A stretch of DNA of 64,000 nt from contig CAVSLM010000007.1 of assembly GCA_963728895.1 (NCBI GenBank), forward strand, positions 434,001 through 498,000, given 5' to 3'. The notes under the pieces were generated by a model, which saw only the letters and a program-made list of their open reading frames with translations, made no database searches and was not told the origin of the DNA. This stretch comes from CAVSLM01 sp963728895. GTDB lineage: Bacteria; Pseudomonadota; Gammaproteobacteria; JBBQDK01. How positions within the stretch are numbered: the stretch's first letter is position 1; each line of letters begins with the position of its first letter. This document shows positions 42,507-51,220 of this stretch, in pieces. Both the position numbers and the translations under genes were made by a program.

Positions 42507-45500
42507 GTGCGCATCGACGTCTCGTTCGCGTGTCTTTGGCTGTTGGTCGCGGTGGCGCTGGTATTCGCGCCGAGTGCGCGAGCGGACACGCCGGCCTGCA
42601 ACGACATCGTCCAGGACCCGACCATCTCCACCTGCACCTGCGTCTGCGAGACCAACTCGCAGTTTTCCGGGTGCAGTGGTCAAGCCGAGGGAACCGAGGC
42701 GCCGACGCCCAACCAGTGCCCCGATATGCTCCAGGGGAGAAGGGTGCTCTCCGAGGGCGATGCGCTGGCCACGGCCGATCCGGTGATCGCGGGCAGCGGA
42801 ACGAACGCCCGGGTGTACATCTTCCAGACCGAGAACGATCCCAACAATGCCGGTCTGGGCATCGTCGGCAACAACGGTACGGCGGCATGGACCGTCAAGG
42901 AACAGGTACCGTGTCAGAGGACCGAGGCACCGTTTCCGCAACAGACGCGTTTTGCCCGTCTGTTCGATCTGCCCTACGCCATGACCGTCACGCTGCGGCC
43001 CTCGACCAGCGCGAGCGCCGTGACCTCGAACTGTGCATCGAACGGTGGTGCCGACAATTTCGTCCTCGAGGTCAGCAGTCCCAATGCAGGTGCACCGATA
43101 GTTCCTTCCCTCACGTCCGACCACTCTCCGCTCTGGGTCTATCTCGCGGTTGGCGACTTCAACTACGACGGCTTCGACGACATCGTCCTGCTCAATCGAA
43201 CCTCGATCCAGGTCTACACCGCCGTGGATACCGCGGACCCTACCAAGGGACTACAGAGTTTTCCCGGGACGAGCACGACGCTGCCTTCGGGCGCGTACCG
43301 CTCGCCGATGAACGAGCCGACCACGGGCGACTTCAACGGGGACGGCCTGCTCGACATCGCCTGGATCGGCGGCGACTTCCCGAACCAGACCGGCACGCTG
43401 TCGATTTTCTTCGCCACCATCTGTCCTGGCCCGGTGGCCGAAACCATCTGCGACGGCGCGTCGGCGTTCCAGGTCATCCTCGACCCGGCGAGCAAGCTGT
43501 TCCCGAACGTCAGCGGCGCCACCTCGACGATCGAGCTGGCCAACGCCACGCTGGCACCGACCCAGTGCGGGGCCGTGAACAGCGTCAGCGCCGAAACCAC
43601 GGAGAAGGGTTCCTTGCGCGCCGGAGCCGTCACCCTCGGCAATTTCGAGAACAACGGCCACAGCGCCCGGGGCGCGCCGCTCTCAGAGCTGGTCGTGGCC
43701 TACGTCTCCGGCAACAATGTCAGCGGGTCCAATCTGTGCTCGGTCGACGTGCAGTACTGGTCCTTCGCTGCGCCCGATGCATCGAATCCGGTGTGGGCGC
43801 GGCAGCGCGGCAACACGGCTTCCAACCTGCTCCCGCAAGTACGCCCGAACAATCGCTGGTCTCCCACGTTCGCTCTCTACGCCCGGTCCGCCTATCTGGA
43901 TTGGTACGGAACGGTTCAACAGGCGGTGATCGGCGTGACCGGTAACAACCCCGATGTCCAGAACAATGCCACCGGATATACGTCGTTCTATCTGCCGATC
44001 ACCGCCTCCGTCTCGGGGACGGGCGACCAGGCCACGCTCTCGGCATGCGCGCCGGAGATCACCTCGGCAGGCGACGGTAACGGCCCCTTCATCTGGGGCC
44101 TGGCGGTGGGGCGGTTCTCCACCTCCACCACCGTCAACCCGGACAATCCGAACGCCTGCGGCGACTTTGCGGATGCCGCGCCCGGCGACTGTCCCTACAA
44201 CCCGCAGATCGCCATACTCGTCGCCAGCGACCAGAGTAGTCCTCACGTCGCGCCCCCGGAGATTCGGCTCTACGCGGTTCGGCCCTCGGTGCCTGGCGGT
44301 AGTGACGCGAACCTCAAGTGCGCCAATGACCAGAGCGTCGCGGGCTATCTGCCCGCGCTGAGCCAGGTCAACGTCATCTCCGGCTACGACAAGCCGTATG
44401 TCACCCTGCTGCGCGGAGGCGGCCTCTTGCAGGCCGGGGACGCGTTCGGCAATTCGGTGCGGGTCGGCGAGCCGACGGTGGCGCGGGTGAGCGCGCATAC
44501 GCAGCCGCAGATCATCATCCAGGCGCCGCCCTCGCTCATCGACTACGTGCAGCCGAACGATCAGGATTCCCCCACGCCGGCGATCGTCAACTTCACGCGC
44601 GCACCGAACAACTACCAGGCGCAGATCCAGTTCGGCACCAGCAGCCAGGACACCGCCTCGACCCAGCGCACCACCAGCTACACCTCGAGCACCACCGAGT
44701 CCGTCGGCGGAGAGCTCAAATTCCCCAGCTCCCTCGTCACCGGGGTGGACATCAAGAACCAGGAGTCGTGGAGCCAGTTCCACGAGAACACCACCAACCA
44801 GCAGCTCAGCAGCTATTCCACCACGCGACTGCAGACCGGTGGCGCGATCGGGGCCGACGACCAGGTGTGGTGGACCCAGACCACTTTCAACGTGTTCAAC
44901 TTTCCGGTACTGGGGGTGACCAGCTGCCCGGCAACCACGACCTGCAACGAGGGCGACGCGGGCACCACGGGCTGCACCGCGGCAGCGAGCGGCGTGGCGC
45001 TGACCTGCTCCCAGTCCGGCTCCGGCTGCCACTGCCTGAGCACCGACGCCTCCGACTCGCTGTGCCCGGCGCTTCCTTCGGACGCCACCGCCCGCAACTG
45101 TGCCGAGCAGGGCGGCAACGTCTGCTGTTCGCTGCTGCCTCAGCCGCTCAACGTGAGCTTCTCGGGGCCGGAAGAAGTGACGCGCTCCTCTTCGCCCGGC
45201 GCATCCATCGAGTGGTATCAGCCCAGGCACGAGCCCGCACAGATCCTGTCCTATCCCGCGAATGTGCCGCTGCTTGCGGCGCGCAGGCCCGGCTCGGAGA
45301 CACTTGCCAACCTCGATCCCTTCACGACCGGGACCAACGATACCTCCGAGTCCATCTCCTGGACCTGCGGCACCACCAGCAGCGTCAGCACCGGCGACAC
45401 CACGCTGCACTCGTTCGACAGTGACACCTCGGTCACCCTGGGGACCAACAATCTCGTCAAGGAGGAAGCCGGCCGCAACCTGAGTTTCGCTTTCGACTAC

Positions 45501-47327
45501 CAGAGCAGCAACTCCCTTTCCCACCTCAACACCTACACCGTGGGACAGACGGCATCCTCCAGTGTCGCGCTGCTGCTGCAAGGCGCCGGATTCTTCAATG
45601 TCGACCAGTACGCCTACAGCGTGGCCGGCACGGTGCTCGGCGCGACCAGGCCGCAGTCGGTGCTCGACAACCCCGATCTCAAGGTCTGTCCGGAGGACAA
45701 CCCCGACTGCTCCACGGCCCAGCAGGTGCAGGCCGACTGCACGACCACCGGGCCGATCAGCGTCGCGTTCGCCGCCGATCCCACCACCGGCGTGAGCGGG
45801 GCCTGGTGGTCATCCACCTCGCCCTATCTGCGCAACATCGATGTCGCGCTCAACAATCCCTCGCGCTGGCGCCGCGTCACCACCAGCCAGGTCGCCAATC
45901 CCGCCCTGCAGTGCCGGGGACCGGCGAACGTCCCGATCTGCTACACCAGCAACCAGCCGCCGACCGCGACCGGTGCGGCGGATGTCTGGGACGCGCTGTT
46001 CTACAACATGAAGGGCCTGCTGGTGACCAACGGCGGCACTGCGGGGCCACTGCGCACCACGGCCACGGTGGGCGACCAGGTCTATCTGCAGGCGCGGGTA
46101 TACAACTACAGCCTCAAGACCATGGACCCGGGCACCCGGGTCTACGCCCGCTTCTATCGCCAGCAGCTCGACGTCAACAACAACAATGGCGCTGTCTCGG
46201 TCCTCGACTATGCGAAGGACGCAGACGGCCATACCCTGCCCGCGGTGCCGATCGGACCCACGGGTCTCGGCGACAGCGATCCCATCCCGGTCGTCAGCCC
46301 CGCGGACGGCTCGGCGACCATACCGCCGTTCAACAACACCACCGATCCATCGCGGGACAACATCAGCCTGGCGACTGCCTCGTACATCACCACCGACTCC
46401 GACGCCTGCGAGTACGACGACGGCGTGCAATCCTGCAACGGCGCCTACTATGCCTACTGGGTGACGGTGTGGGCCGAGGACGCCAATGGCAACGTCCTCG
46501 CCGAGCTTCCGGCCCACGGCCTCGGCGCGAGCTTCGACCCGGACACGAGCTACGGCTTCATCACCGACGTGCCGCTGGAGACGACGAGCTTCGACGGCGC
46601 CACCGATTCCTTCTCCAACAACGTTGGCATGTTCAAGATGGTGTTCTCGATCGTGCCGGCGGATACCAGCGGGACGCTCACCGCCACACGCGCGGGGCGG
46701 CTCACGCTGGATCGGCTGCATGTCTCGCGGGAGAAGGCGGTGCTCGGCGAGCCCGTGGTCATCTCCGCGCAAGTGGTGTCGGAGGGTGCATCCGCGCCGG
46801 GCGCCACCGTGGTGTTCAGCGACGGAGACCCGAAGAACGGCGGACAAGCCTTTGACGCCGAATGGCTGCCGCTCATCCGCGCGCTCGACCGCCACTTCGT
46901 ACGCGTCAACTACAATCCCGAGTCCTGCGGACGCCACACGATCTATGCCGAGGTGAGCGGCCCCTCACAAGCGACTACCCGCGAAGTCGCACTGCTCGAG
47001 GTAGGCATCGATCACGAATCGGCGATCCGCTATCTCGTCGCTCAGGTCCAGAAGCTCGACTGGGATGGGCGCAAGCACAAGCCGCGCAGTCCATTCGCGC
47101 AGCGCGGCCACGGCTCCCGGCACGATGATGCCCAGCAGCGCCTGCTGGTCCGCGAACTGCTACGCGCCGAGCACGCGCTGGGGGCGGAGCGCACCGCCAA
47201 GGGGGTTCGCCTTCTCAAACAGTTTGTCCAGGCCGTCAAGGTCCAGCGGCACAAGGGTCATGTCCGTGCGAAATACGCAGATGCGCTGATCGCGCAAGCC
47301 GAGCAGATCATCGGCTGCGTGCACTGA
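42507..47327 (+). CDS. Very large secreted protein with FG-GAP/VCBS-like motifs
   Basis: I prefer the GTG at 42507, which gives VRIDVSFACLWLLVAVALVF with an A-P-S-A-R-A cleavage site; an ATG at 42372 is the alternative. About 1606 residues follow. Two FG-GAP-like calcium loops (V-G-D-F-N-Y-D-G-F-D-D-I-V and G-D-F-N-G-D-G-L-L-D-I-A) suggest an integrin-like beta-propeller in the first third. Central Cys pairs may form disulfides. Two long Ser/Thr-rich alternating stretches (around 44640-44700 and 45350-45600) resemble amphipathic beta-hairpins. A beta-sandwich is followed by a short basic helical tail. No catalytic motif seen. Likely an extracellular adhesin or toxin-like protein; function unknown. 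Confidence 0.7.
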   Translation: MRIDVSFACLWLLVAVALVFAPSARADTPACNDIVQDPTISTCTCVCETNSQFSGCSGQAEGTEAPTPNQCPDMLQGRRVLSEGDALATADPVIAGSGTNARVYIFQTENDPNNAGLGIVGNNGTAAWTVKEQVPCQRTEAPFPQQTRFARLFDLPYAMTVTLRPSTSASAVTSNCASNGGADNFVLEVSSPNAGAPIVPSLTSDHSPLWVYLAVGDFNYDGFDDIVLLNRTSIQVYTAVDTADPTKGLQSFPGTSTTLPSGAYRSPMNEPTTGDFNGDGLLDIAWIGGDFPNQTGTLSIFFATICPGPVAETICDGASAFQVILDPASKLFPNVSGATSTIELANATLAPTQCGAVNSVSAETTEKGSLRAGAVTLGNFENNGHSARGAPLSELVVAYVSGNNVSGSNLCSVDVQYWSFAAPDASNPVWARQRGNTASNLLPQVRPNNRWSPTFALYARSAYLDWYGTVQQAVIGVTGNNPDVQNNATGYTSFYLPITASVSGTGDQATLSACAPEITSAGDGNGPFIWGLAVGRFSTSTTVNPDNPNACGDFADAAPGDCPYNPQIAILVASDQSSPHVAPPEIRLYAVRPSVPGGSDANLKCANDQSVAGYLPALSQVNVISGYDKPYVTLLRGGGLLQAGDAFGNSVRVGEPTVARVSAHTQPQIIIQAPPSLIDYVQPNDQDSPTPAIVNFTRAPNNYQAQIQFGTSSQDTASTQRTTSYTSSTTESVGGELKFPSSLVTGVDIKNQESWSQFHENTTNQQLSSYSTTRLQTGGAIGADDQVWWTQTTFNVFNFPVLGVTSCPATTTCNEGDAGTTGCTAAASGVALTCSQSGSGCHCLSTDASDSLCPALPSDATARNCAEQGGNVCCSLLPQPLNVSFSGPEEVTRSSSPGASIEWYQPRHEPAQILSYPANVPLLAARRPGSETLANLDPFTTGTNDTSESISWTCGTTSSVSTGDTTLHSFDSDTSVTLGTNNLVKEEAGRNLSFAFDYQSSNSLSHLNTYTVGQTASSSVALLLQGAGFFNVDQYAYSVAGTVLGATRPQSVLDNPDLKVCPEDNPDCSTAQQVQADCTTTGPISVAFAADPTTGVSGAWWSSTSPYLRNIDVALNNPSRWRRVTTSQVANPALQCRGPANVPICYTSNQPPTATGAADVWDALFYNMKGLLVTNGGTAGPLRTTATVGDQVYLQARVYNYSLKTMDPGTRVYARFYRQQLDVNNNNGAVSVLDYAKDADGHTLPAVPIGPTGLGDSDPIPVVSPADGSATIPPFNNTTDPSRDNISLATASYITTDSDACEYDDGVQSCNGAYYAYWVTVWAEDANGNVLAELPAHGLGASFDPDTSYGFITDVPLETTSFDGATDSFSNNVGMFKMVFSIVPADTSGTLTATRAGRLTLDRLHVSREKAVLGEPVVISAQVVSEGASAPGATVVFSDGDPKNGGQAFDAEWLPLIRALDRHFVRVNYNPESCGRHTIYAEVSGPSQATTREVALLEVGIDHESAIRYLVAQVQKLDWDGRKHKPRSPFAQRGHGSRHDDAQQRLLVRELLRAEHALGAERTAKGVRLLKQFVQAVKVQRHKGHVRAKYADALIAQAEQIIGCVH

Positions 47328-47342
47328 GGGATCTCGCAGCGC

Positions 47343-47367
47343 CGCTTGCATCCGACTGGTGCAAGCG
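47343..47367. terminator. Putative terminator hairpin after the large secreted protein gene
   Basis: CGCTTGCA and TGCAAGCG form a perfect 8-bp stem around a 9-base loop, 15 bp after the stop codon. There is no clear T-run, so Rho-independent termination is uncertain. The rest of 47370-47538 holds no gene. Confidence 0.35.
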
Positions 47368-47538
47368 CCGGCCGCTTGTCTATTCATGGTTCAAACGGGC
47401 CGGGGGCTGCGACAAACCCTGGTTGGTAGGGCTGGCTGGAACGGTGATACGTCTCCGATTATGCTCGTGAAGCGCCCTGACGCTTCAGGTAACAGGCGCA
47501 AGCGCGGCAGCGCGAAGGGTCCTCGTTGACCTGATTCG

Positions 47539-47838
47539 TCAGCGATCTTGGACACGCAGCCGCCAATACTCCGGTTCACGGCTGCTGTGAGCAACTGCCA
47601 CGATGTAGACATGTTCACCCGCGACCGCATACACGATGGAGAAGGGAAACTTCCTGAGCACGAAGTGCCGAAGACTTTCGTCAATCCGTGAACCCGTTTC
47701 CGGATGTTCGAGCAGCAGGCCAATAACTCGCTCCACTTCGTCACCAAAGCGAACACCGAGCCCGGAAATCTCCGTTTCGTAGCGCAGGGCGGCCTCATAC
47801 AGTTCCAGCTCCGCTTCGGGGTGGAACTCGTACTTCAT
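47539..47838 (-). CDS. RelE/ParE-family toxin
   Basis: The 99-residue protein begins MKYEFHPEAELELYEAALRY and has F-G-D-E-V-E-R-V-I, a central R-H-F-V-L-R-K-F-P-F-S-I-V-Y and the strand V-Y-I-V-A-V-A-H-S-S-R-E-P-E-Y-W. These are the classic signatures of ParE/RelE toxins of type II systems. Its start overlaps the antitoxin stop by 4 bp. ParE homologues inhibit gyrase and RelE homologues cleave mRNA; the subtype is not clear from sequence. Confidence 0.9.
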   Translation of the reverse strand: MKYEFHPEAELELYEAALRYETEISGLGVRFGDEVERVIGLLLEHPETGSRIDESLRHFVLRKFPFSIVYAVAGEHVYIVAVAHSSREPEYWRLRVQDR

Positions 47839-48065
47839 TCGAGCCGTGCGCGGAGCCGCTCGAAGACAAGCGGGCCAGGAACACCCTTCACCTTCCCTTC
47901 AACTAACTCTCGGTATCTTCGCTGCGCGGTTTTGAGCCATGCGCGTTCTACGTTCGGGTCCGCCGGGGCATCCAACTCGGCGATAAGAGAACGCAGTAAC
48001 TCAACCTTCTCCTCGCCACTCAGGGCGCGAATCTCCTGTTCGATCTCTTTGAATGTTCTGGCCAT
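47835..48065 (-). CDS. Addiction-module antitoxin (CHP02574-type)
   Basis: This 76-residue acidic helical protein (ALSGEEKVELLRSLIAELDA, then A-D-P-N-V-E-R-A-W) resembles the short antitoxins paired with RelE/ParE toxins. The ATGA overlap with the toxin gene gives coupling. The pair is complete and may stabilise this unstable island. Upstream, 48066-48483 shows no gene. Confidence 0.85.
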   Translation of the reverse strand: MARTFKEIEQEIRALSGEEKVELLRSLIAELDAPADPNVERAWLKTAQRRYRELVEGKVKGVPGPLVFERLRARLE

Positions 48066-48483
48066 GATGTTATCGCCTCACATTGCTATCACTACCAAGT
48101 CATCACTACCGAGTCTAATCCTTCTATCTGCAACATCGCTAACGGAAATGGATCCCAAGCTGCCGCGATAAGACCCGGCACCTTGCCGTTCGTATCCCAC
48201 GTGGCACTCGTTCGACTGCGCAACATCCGCTCCAGACGCTTCGGCCGACGCCCCGATCATTGCGTATCGGGATAATTGAGCGCGAACTCCGTCGTCAGTC
48301 CTGCCAAGGAATCACTTCATCCATTTCGGCGAGTACTTTTTCTTGCGGGTCTGCTTGTGGCATTTACCAAAACCGCTGCCGAAACTTCTCTGGCGCATCT
48401 GCCATTCCCTTTTTCTCTGGCCACACTCATTATTGCATACCAGGCGAATTGATCAGACCTTCCTTAAGCGCAGGTGAATCGAA

Positions 48484-48702
48484 AATGAAACGCTCCAGAG
48501 CTCTTGAACTGCTTGCCCAAAGCAAACCGATATTGGCAGAGCGCTATGGCGTTACTCAGCTGGCGCTGTTCGGTTCCACCGCACGGGATGCAGCACGAAG
48601 CGATAGTGACATCGACTTCCTGGTTTTCTGCACCGCCGTCGTGCTGCACCGTCTGCACCAATTCGCAGGAGAGATCCGAAAGATCGCAGCGATCGAATCG
48701 TG
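48484..48702 (+). pseudogene. MNT-type nucleotidyltransferase N-terminus fused to a reversed carbamoyltransferase 3' fragment
   Basis: MKRSRALELLAQSKPILAER and then A-L-F-G-S-T-A-R-D-A-A-R-S-D-S-D-I-D-F-L-V give the complete G-S-x-A-R-x(n)-D-x-D motif of minimal nucleotidyltransferases (MntA-like antitoxins or AMPylases). Right after F-L-V the sequence becomes an inverted copy of 36090-36163, the 3' end of the carbamoyltransferase gene, and stops at TGA. The enzyme core is therefore cut; an HEPN partner is not seen. Confidence 0.8.
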
Positions 48703-48880
48703 ATCCGGAACCGGAAATCTTTCCATTGAGTATGCGGTAGCAACGTGAGTCCATCGACGGAACGTCCGTCCGGGGGCTCGAGCCCGGAAATCTCGCCCGC
48801 ATCCCGGGCGCAAGGCACGCGTGCGCGGGCGCCGCTCTGGATTGTACGCCGAGGGCTTGGATCCTGTAATCGTCCTTGCG
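48703..48880. repeat. Scrambled duplicate of the 40.29-40.47 kb junction region
   Basis: 48703-48777 match 40291-40366 (start region of CHAT-B, including TTTCCATTGA and GTGAGTCCATCGACGG). 48781-48870 match 40391-40480 (RHS 3' end, including AGCCCGGAAATCTC). About 25 bp between the two blocks are missing compared with the other locus. The following 48880-49190 contains no gene I recognise. Confidence 0.85.
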
Positions 48881-49190
48881 AGACATAGAAGTAGGCTATG
48901 GGTGTGCTCTCGATTGGACCCTGATCGAGACACTGCGGTGATGGTCAACCCGCCATCGAGACACAGAGCCGATCTCCGCCCGGAGCGCTGGTCCTTCAAC
49001 ACATCCAGCAGTCGATGATGTGACCCGGGAGAGTGAACATGCGATCCCCGGGGCCGCAGGCTGCAGCAGCTACCCTCCGCGACTATGTCTTCTCGGTCAA
49101 GACACCGCGCAAGGATCGGAGATGCGCGGTGCGTGGCCTGTCAATGCGTAGTATCCTCTCGAAGTTCGTCACGGAAGAGAGGACCGCCCC

Positions 49191-49838
49191 TTGGCTTCTG
49201 GGCAAACCCGCCGCGCCGGTTCCATCACCAGGATCCATCCGCTGACCGTGCGGGTCACGCACTGGGTCAATGCGCTCGCGGTGCTCATCATGGTAATGAG
49301 CGGCTGGCGCATCTACGACGCCTCTCCACTGTTCGATTTCGTGATACCGCAGGGCGTGACGCTGGGCGGCTGGCTCGCGGGCGCGCTGCTGTGGCACTTC
49401 GCCGCCATGTGGGTGCTGGCCATCAACGGCGTCGTCTATGTCGCCTACGGTATTTTTTCCGGCCACTTTCGGCGTTCCATGTTCCCGTTGAGTCCGGCGG
49501 CCCTGGTGCGCGATGTGGCCGGCGCGCTGCGCGGGCGGCTTCACCACGAGCTGGGCGCGTACAACGCAGTGCAGCGCTTTGCCTATCTCGGCGTCATCGC
49601 CGTCCTTTTCGTGCTGGTGCTGTCCGGGCTCGCAATCTGGAAACCGGTCCAGTTCCAGCACATTGCGGCACTGATGGGCGGCTACGAGGGCGCGCGGCGC
49701 GTGCACTTCTTCGCCATGAGCCTGCTGGTCGTGTTCGTCGCCGTGCACGTGGCGCTGGTGATCCTGGTTCCGCGCACCTTCCTGCCCATGTGGACGGGCC
49801 GGGTGCGCGGGCGTTCCGTTCCCGCAGCGGACGCCTGA
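49191..49838 (+). CDS. Cytochrome b561-like membrane subunit of a molybdoenzyme
   Basis: Translation probably starts at the TTG at 49191 after an AGAGAGGA ribosome site. The 215-residue protein has four hydrophobic helices with histidines at heme positions: T-V-R-V-T-H-W-V-N-A, L-L-W-H-F-A-A-M-W, R-V-H-F-F-A-M-S and V-A-V-H-V-A-L-V. This is the b-type cytochrome that exchanges electrons between quinones and the periplasmic molybdoenzyme encoded 6 bp downstream. Confidence 0.88.
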   Translation: MASGQTRRAGSITRIHPLTVRVTHWVNALAVLIMVMSGWRIYDASPLFDFVIPQGVTLGGWLAGALLWHFAAMWVLAINGVVYVAYGIFSGHFRRSMFPLSPAALVRDVAGALRGRLHHELGAYNAVQRFAYLGVIAVLFVLVLSGLAIWKPVQFQHIAALMGGYEGARRVHFFAMSLLVVFVAVHVALVILVPRTFLPMWTGRVRGRSVPAADA

Positions 49839-49844
49839 GCGGCC

Positions 49845-50594
49845 ATGTCCCGCATCACTCGTGAGGTCCTTACCGCTCGGCGCGAGCGGTTCAAGCTGGA
49901 GCGCCGGCTCTTTCTCAAGCGCACGCTGAGCCTCGGCGCCCTGACGCTGCTCACCGGCTGCGACATCAGCAGCGAGGAGAGTGTCGTCAGGAGTCTGCGC
50001 GCAATCTCGCGCTGGAACGACCGGGCACAGGCCTGGCTGTTCGATCCCAACCGGCTTGCGCCGACCTATCCCGAGAGCGCCATCACCCGGCCTTTCCCGT
50101 TCAACGCCTACTATTCGGTGGCCGAGGTGCCGGTGGTCGACCCCTCCACGTACAAGCTGGAGCTCGGGGGCCTCATCCGGGACCGCAGGCCGTGGACACT
50201 GGCGCAGCTGCGGGCGCTGCCCCAGAGCACGCAGATCACCCGTCACGTATGCGTCGAAGGATGGAGCGCGATCGGCAAATGGGGCGGCGTCCCGTTCCGG
50301 GATTTTCTCCAACGCGTAGACGCCGATCTCACTGCCCGGTACGTTGGCTTCTGGTGTGCCGACAACTACTACACCAGCATCGACATGCCGACCGCACTGC
50401 ACCCGCAGACGCAGCTTACCTTGAGCTTCGCGGATCAGGTCCTGCCACGGCGGTACGGTTTTCCCATGAAGCTGCGTATCCCGACCAAGCTCGGGTTCAA
50501 GAATCCCAAGCACATCGTGTCCCTGTACGTGACCAATACCTATCCGGGCGGCTATTGGGAGGACCAGGGCTACAACTGGTTCGGCGGGCTGTGA
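49845..50594 (+). CDS. Sulfite-oxidase-fold molybdopterin oxidoreductase (MsrP/YedY-related), exported
   Basis: The 249-residue protein begins with a twin-arginine-like signal, R-R-L-F-L-K-R-T-L, and a lipoprotein-like L-L-T-G-C (C39). The molybdenum-ligating cysteine is C136 in R-H-V-C-V-E-G-W-S, and G-F-W-C-A-D-N-Y-Y and M-K-L-R-I-P-T-K-L-G-F-K follow, conserved in the sulfite oxidase fold. It would act in the periplasm as an oxidoreductase on sulfoxides, sulfite or related substrates; which is unknown. The cytochrome b partner is immediately upstream and a small secreted protein follows. Confidence 0.9.
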   Translation: MSRITREVLTARRERFKLERRLFLKRTLSLGALTLLTGCDISSEESVVRSLRAISRWNDRAQAWLFDPNRLAPTYPESAITRPFPFNAYYSVAEVPVVDPSTYKLELGGLIRDRRPWTLAQLRALPQSTQITRHVCVEGWSAIGKWGGVPFRDFLQRVDADLTARYVGFWCADNYYTSIDMPTALHPQTQLTLSFADQVLPRRYGFPMKLRIPTKLGFKNPKHIVSLYVTNTYPGGYWEDQGYNWFGGL

Positions 50595-50605
50595 AGGACG
50601 TGGCG

Positions 50606-50890
50606 ATGAAAGTGACGGTCGGGCTGCGCGTCATCGTACTGCTCGCACTTGCGACGTTCGCTGCAGCCGCGCAGGAGCCGAAGTTCTCGCAGCCGAATCG
50701 CGTTCCGGCCGACGCCGCTCCCATCAGTCACGACGTCGAGCCGATGAACCCGCAAGAGCCCATGCCCGCCGGGATGGCCAAGCCAGGCATGAAAAAGGGC
50801 GATGTCCTGAAGGAAGAGCAGCAGAAGAAAAGGTACATGGAGCGGATGATGCGGGAGGAGAAAACGCCCACCGAACCGCGCGACCGATAG
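50606..50890 (+). CDS. Small secreted charged protein, third gene of the molybdoenzyme operon
   Basis: MKVTVGLRVIVLLALATFAA and A-A-A-Q-E form a signal peptide. The 70-residue mature part is rich in M, P, E and K (PMNPQEPMPAGMAKPGMKKG) and ends in a charged helix. The gene starts 11 bp after the molybdoenzyme stop. Methionine richness could reflect metal binding or sensitivity to oxidation, but no family is recognised. 50891-51220 is non-coding, with a TACAAT (51179-51184) as a possible -10 for the P450 gene. Confidence 0.7.
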   Translation: MKVTVGLRVIVLLALATFAAAAQEPKFSQPNRVPADAAPISHDVEPMNPQEPMPAGMAKPGMKKGDVLKEEQQKKRYMERMMREEKTPTEPRDR

Positions 50891-51220
50891 TCGAAACACG
50901 TCGCGAGCTCCGTTCGGGGCTACGCCTCCCTCCGCGGTTACGGGTCGCCTGCCGCCGACCGCTGGTCGAAGAACCTGACGACGTCCAAGGATACGGCGGC
51001 CCTGCAGGCCGCCATGGCGCGTGGTCACGCGGTTCGACGCAGCTCGAGCACGACGCTCCCGATGCAGTATGGCTCCCCCGTGCCTGGACCCTGCTTGCGC
51101 CGCGAGCGCCATGGTCGGTTCAGTCCCTGCCCGGCCCGGTTGGTCCAGGCGGCAATGACCCCCCAGGGGCAAAACCGGTACAATCCCTCCGTTGCCAAAG
51201 CCGGCCCCTCTCCGCTCCCG

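Noticed and set aside
43683..45581. A 632-residue minus-strand open frame inside the large secreted protein gene
   Set aside because: Composition is that of an antisense shadow in high-GC DNA; the plus-strand frame has a signal peptide and FG-GAP-like motifs.
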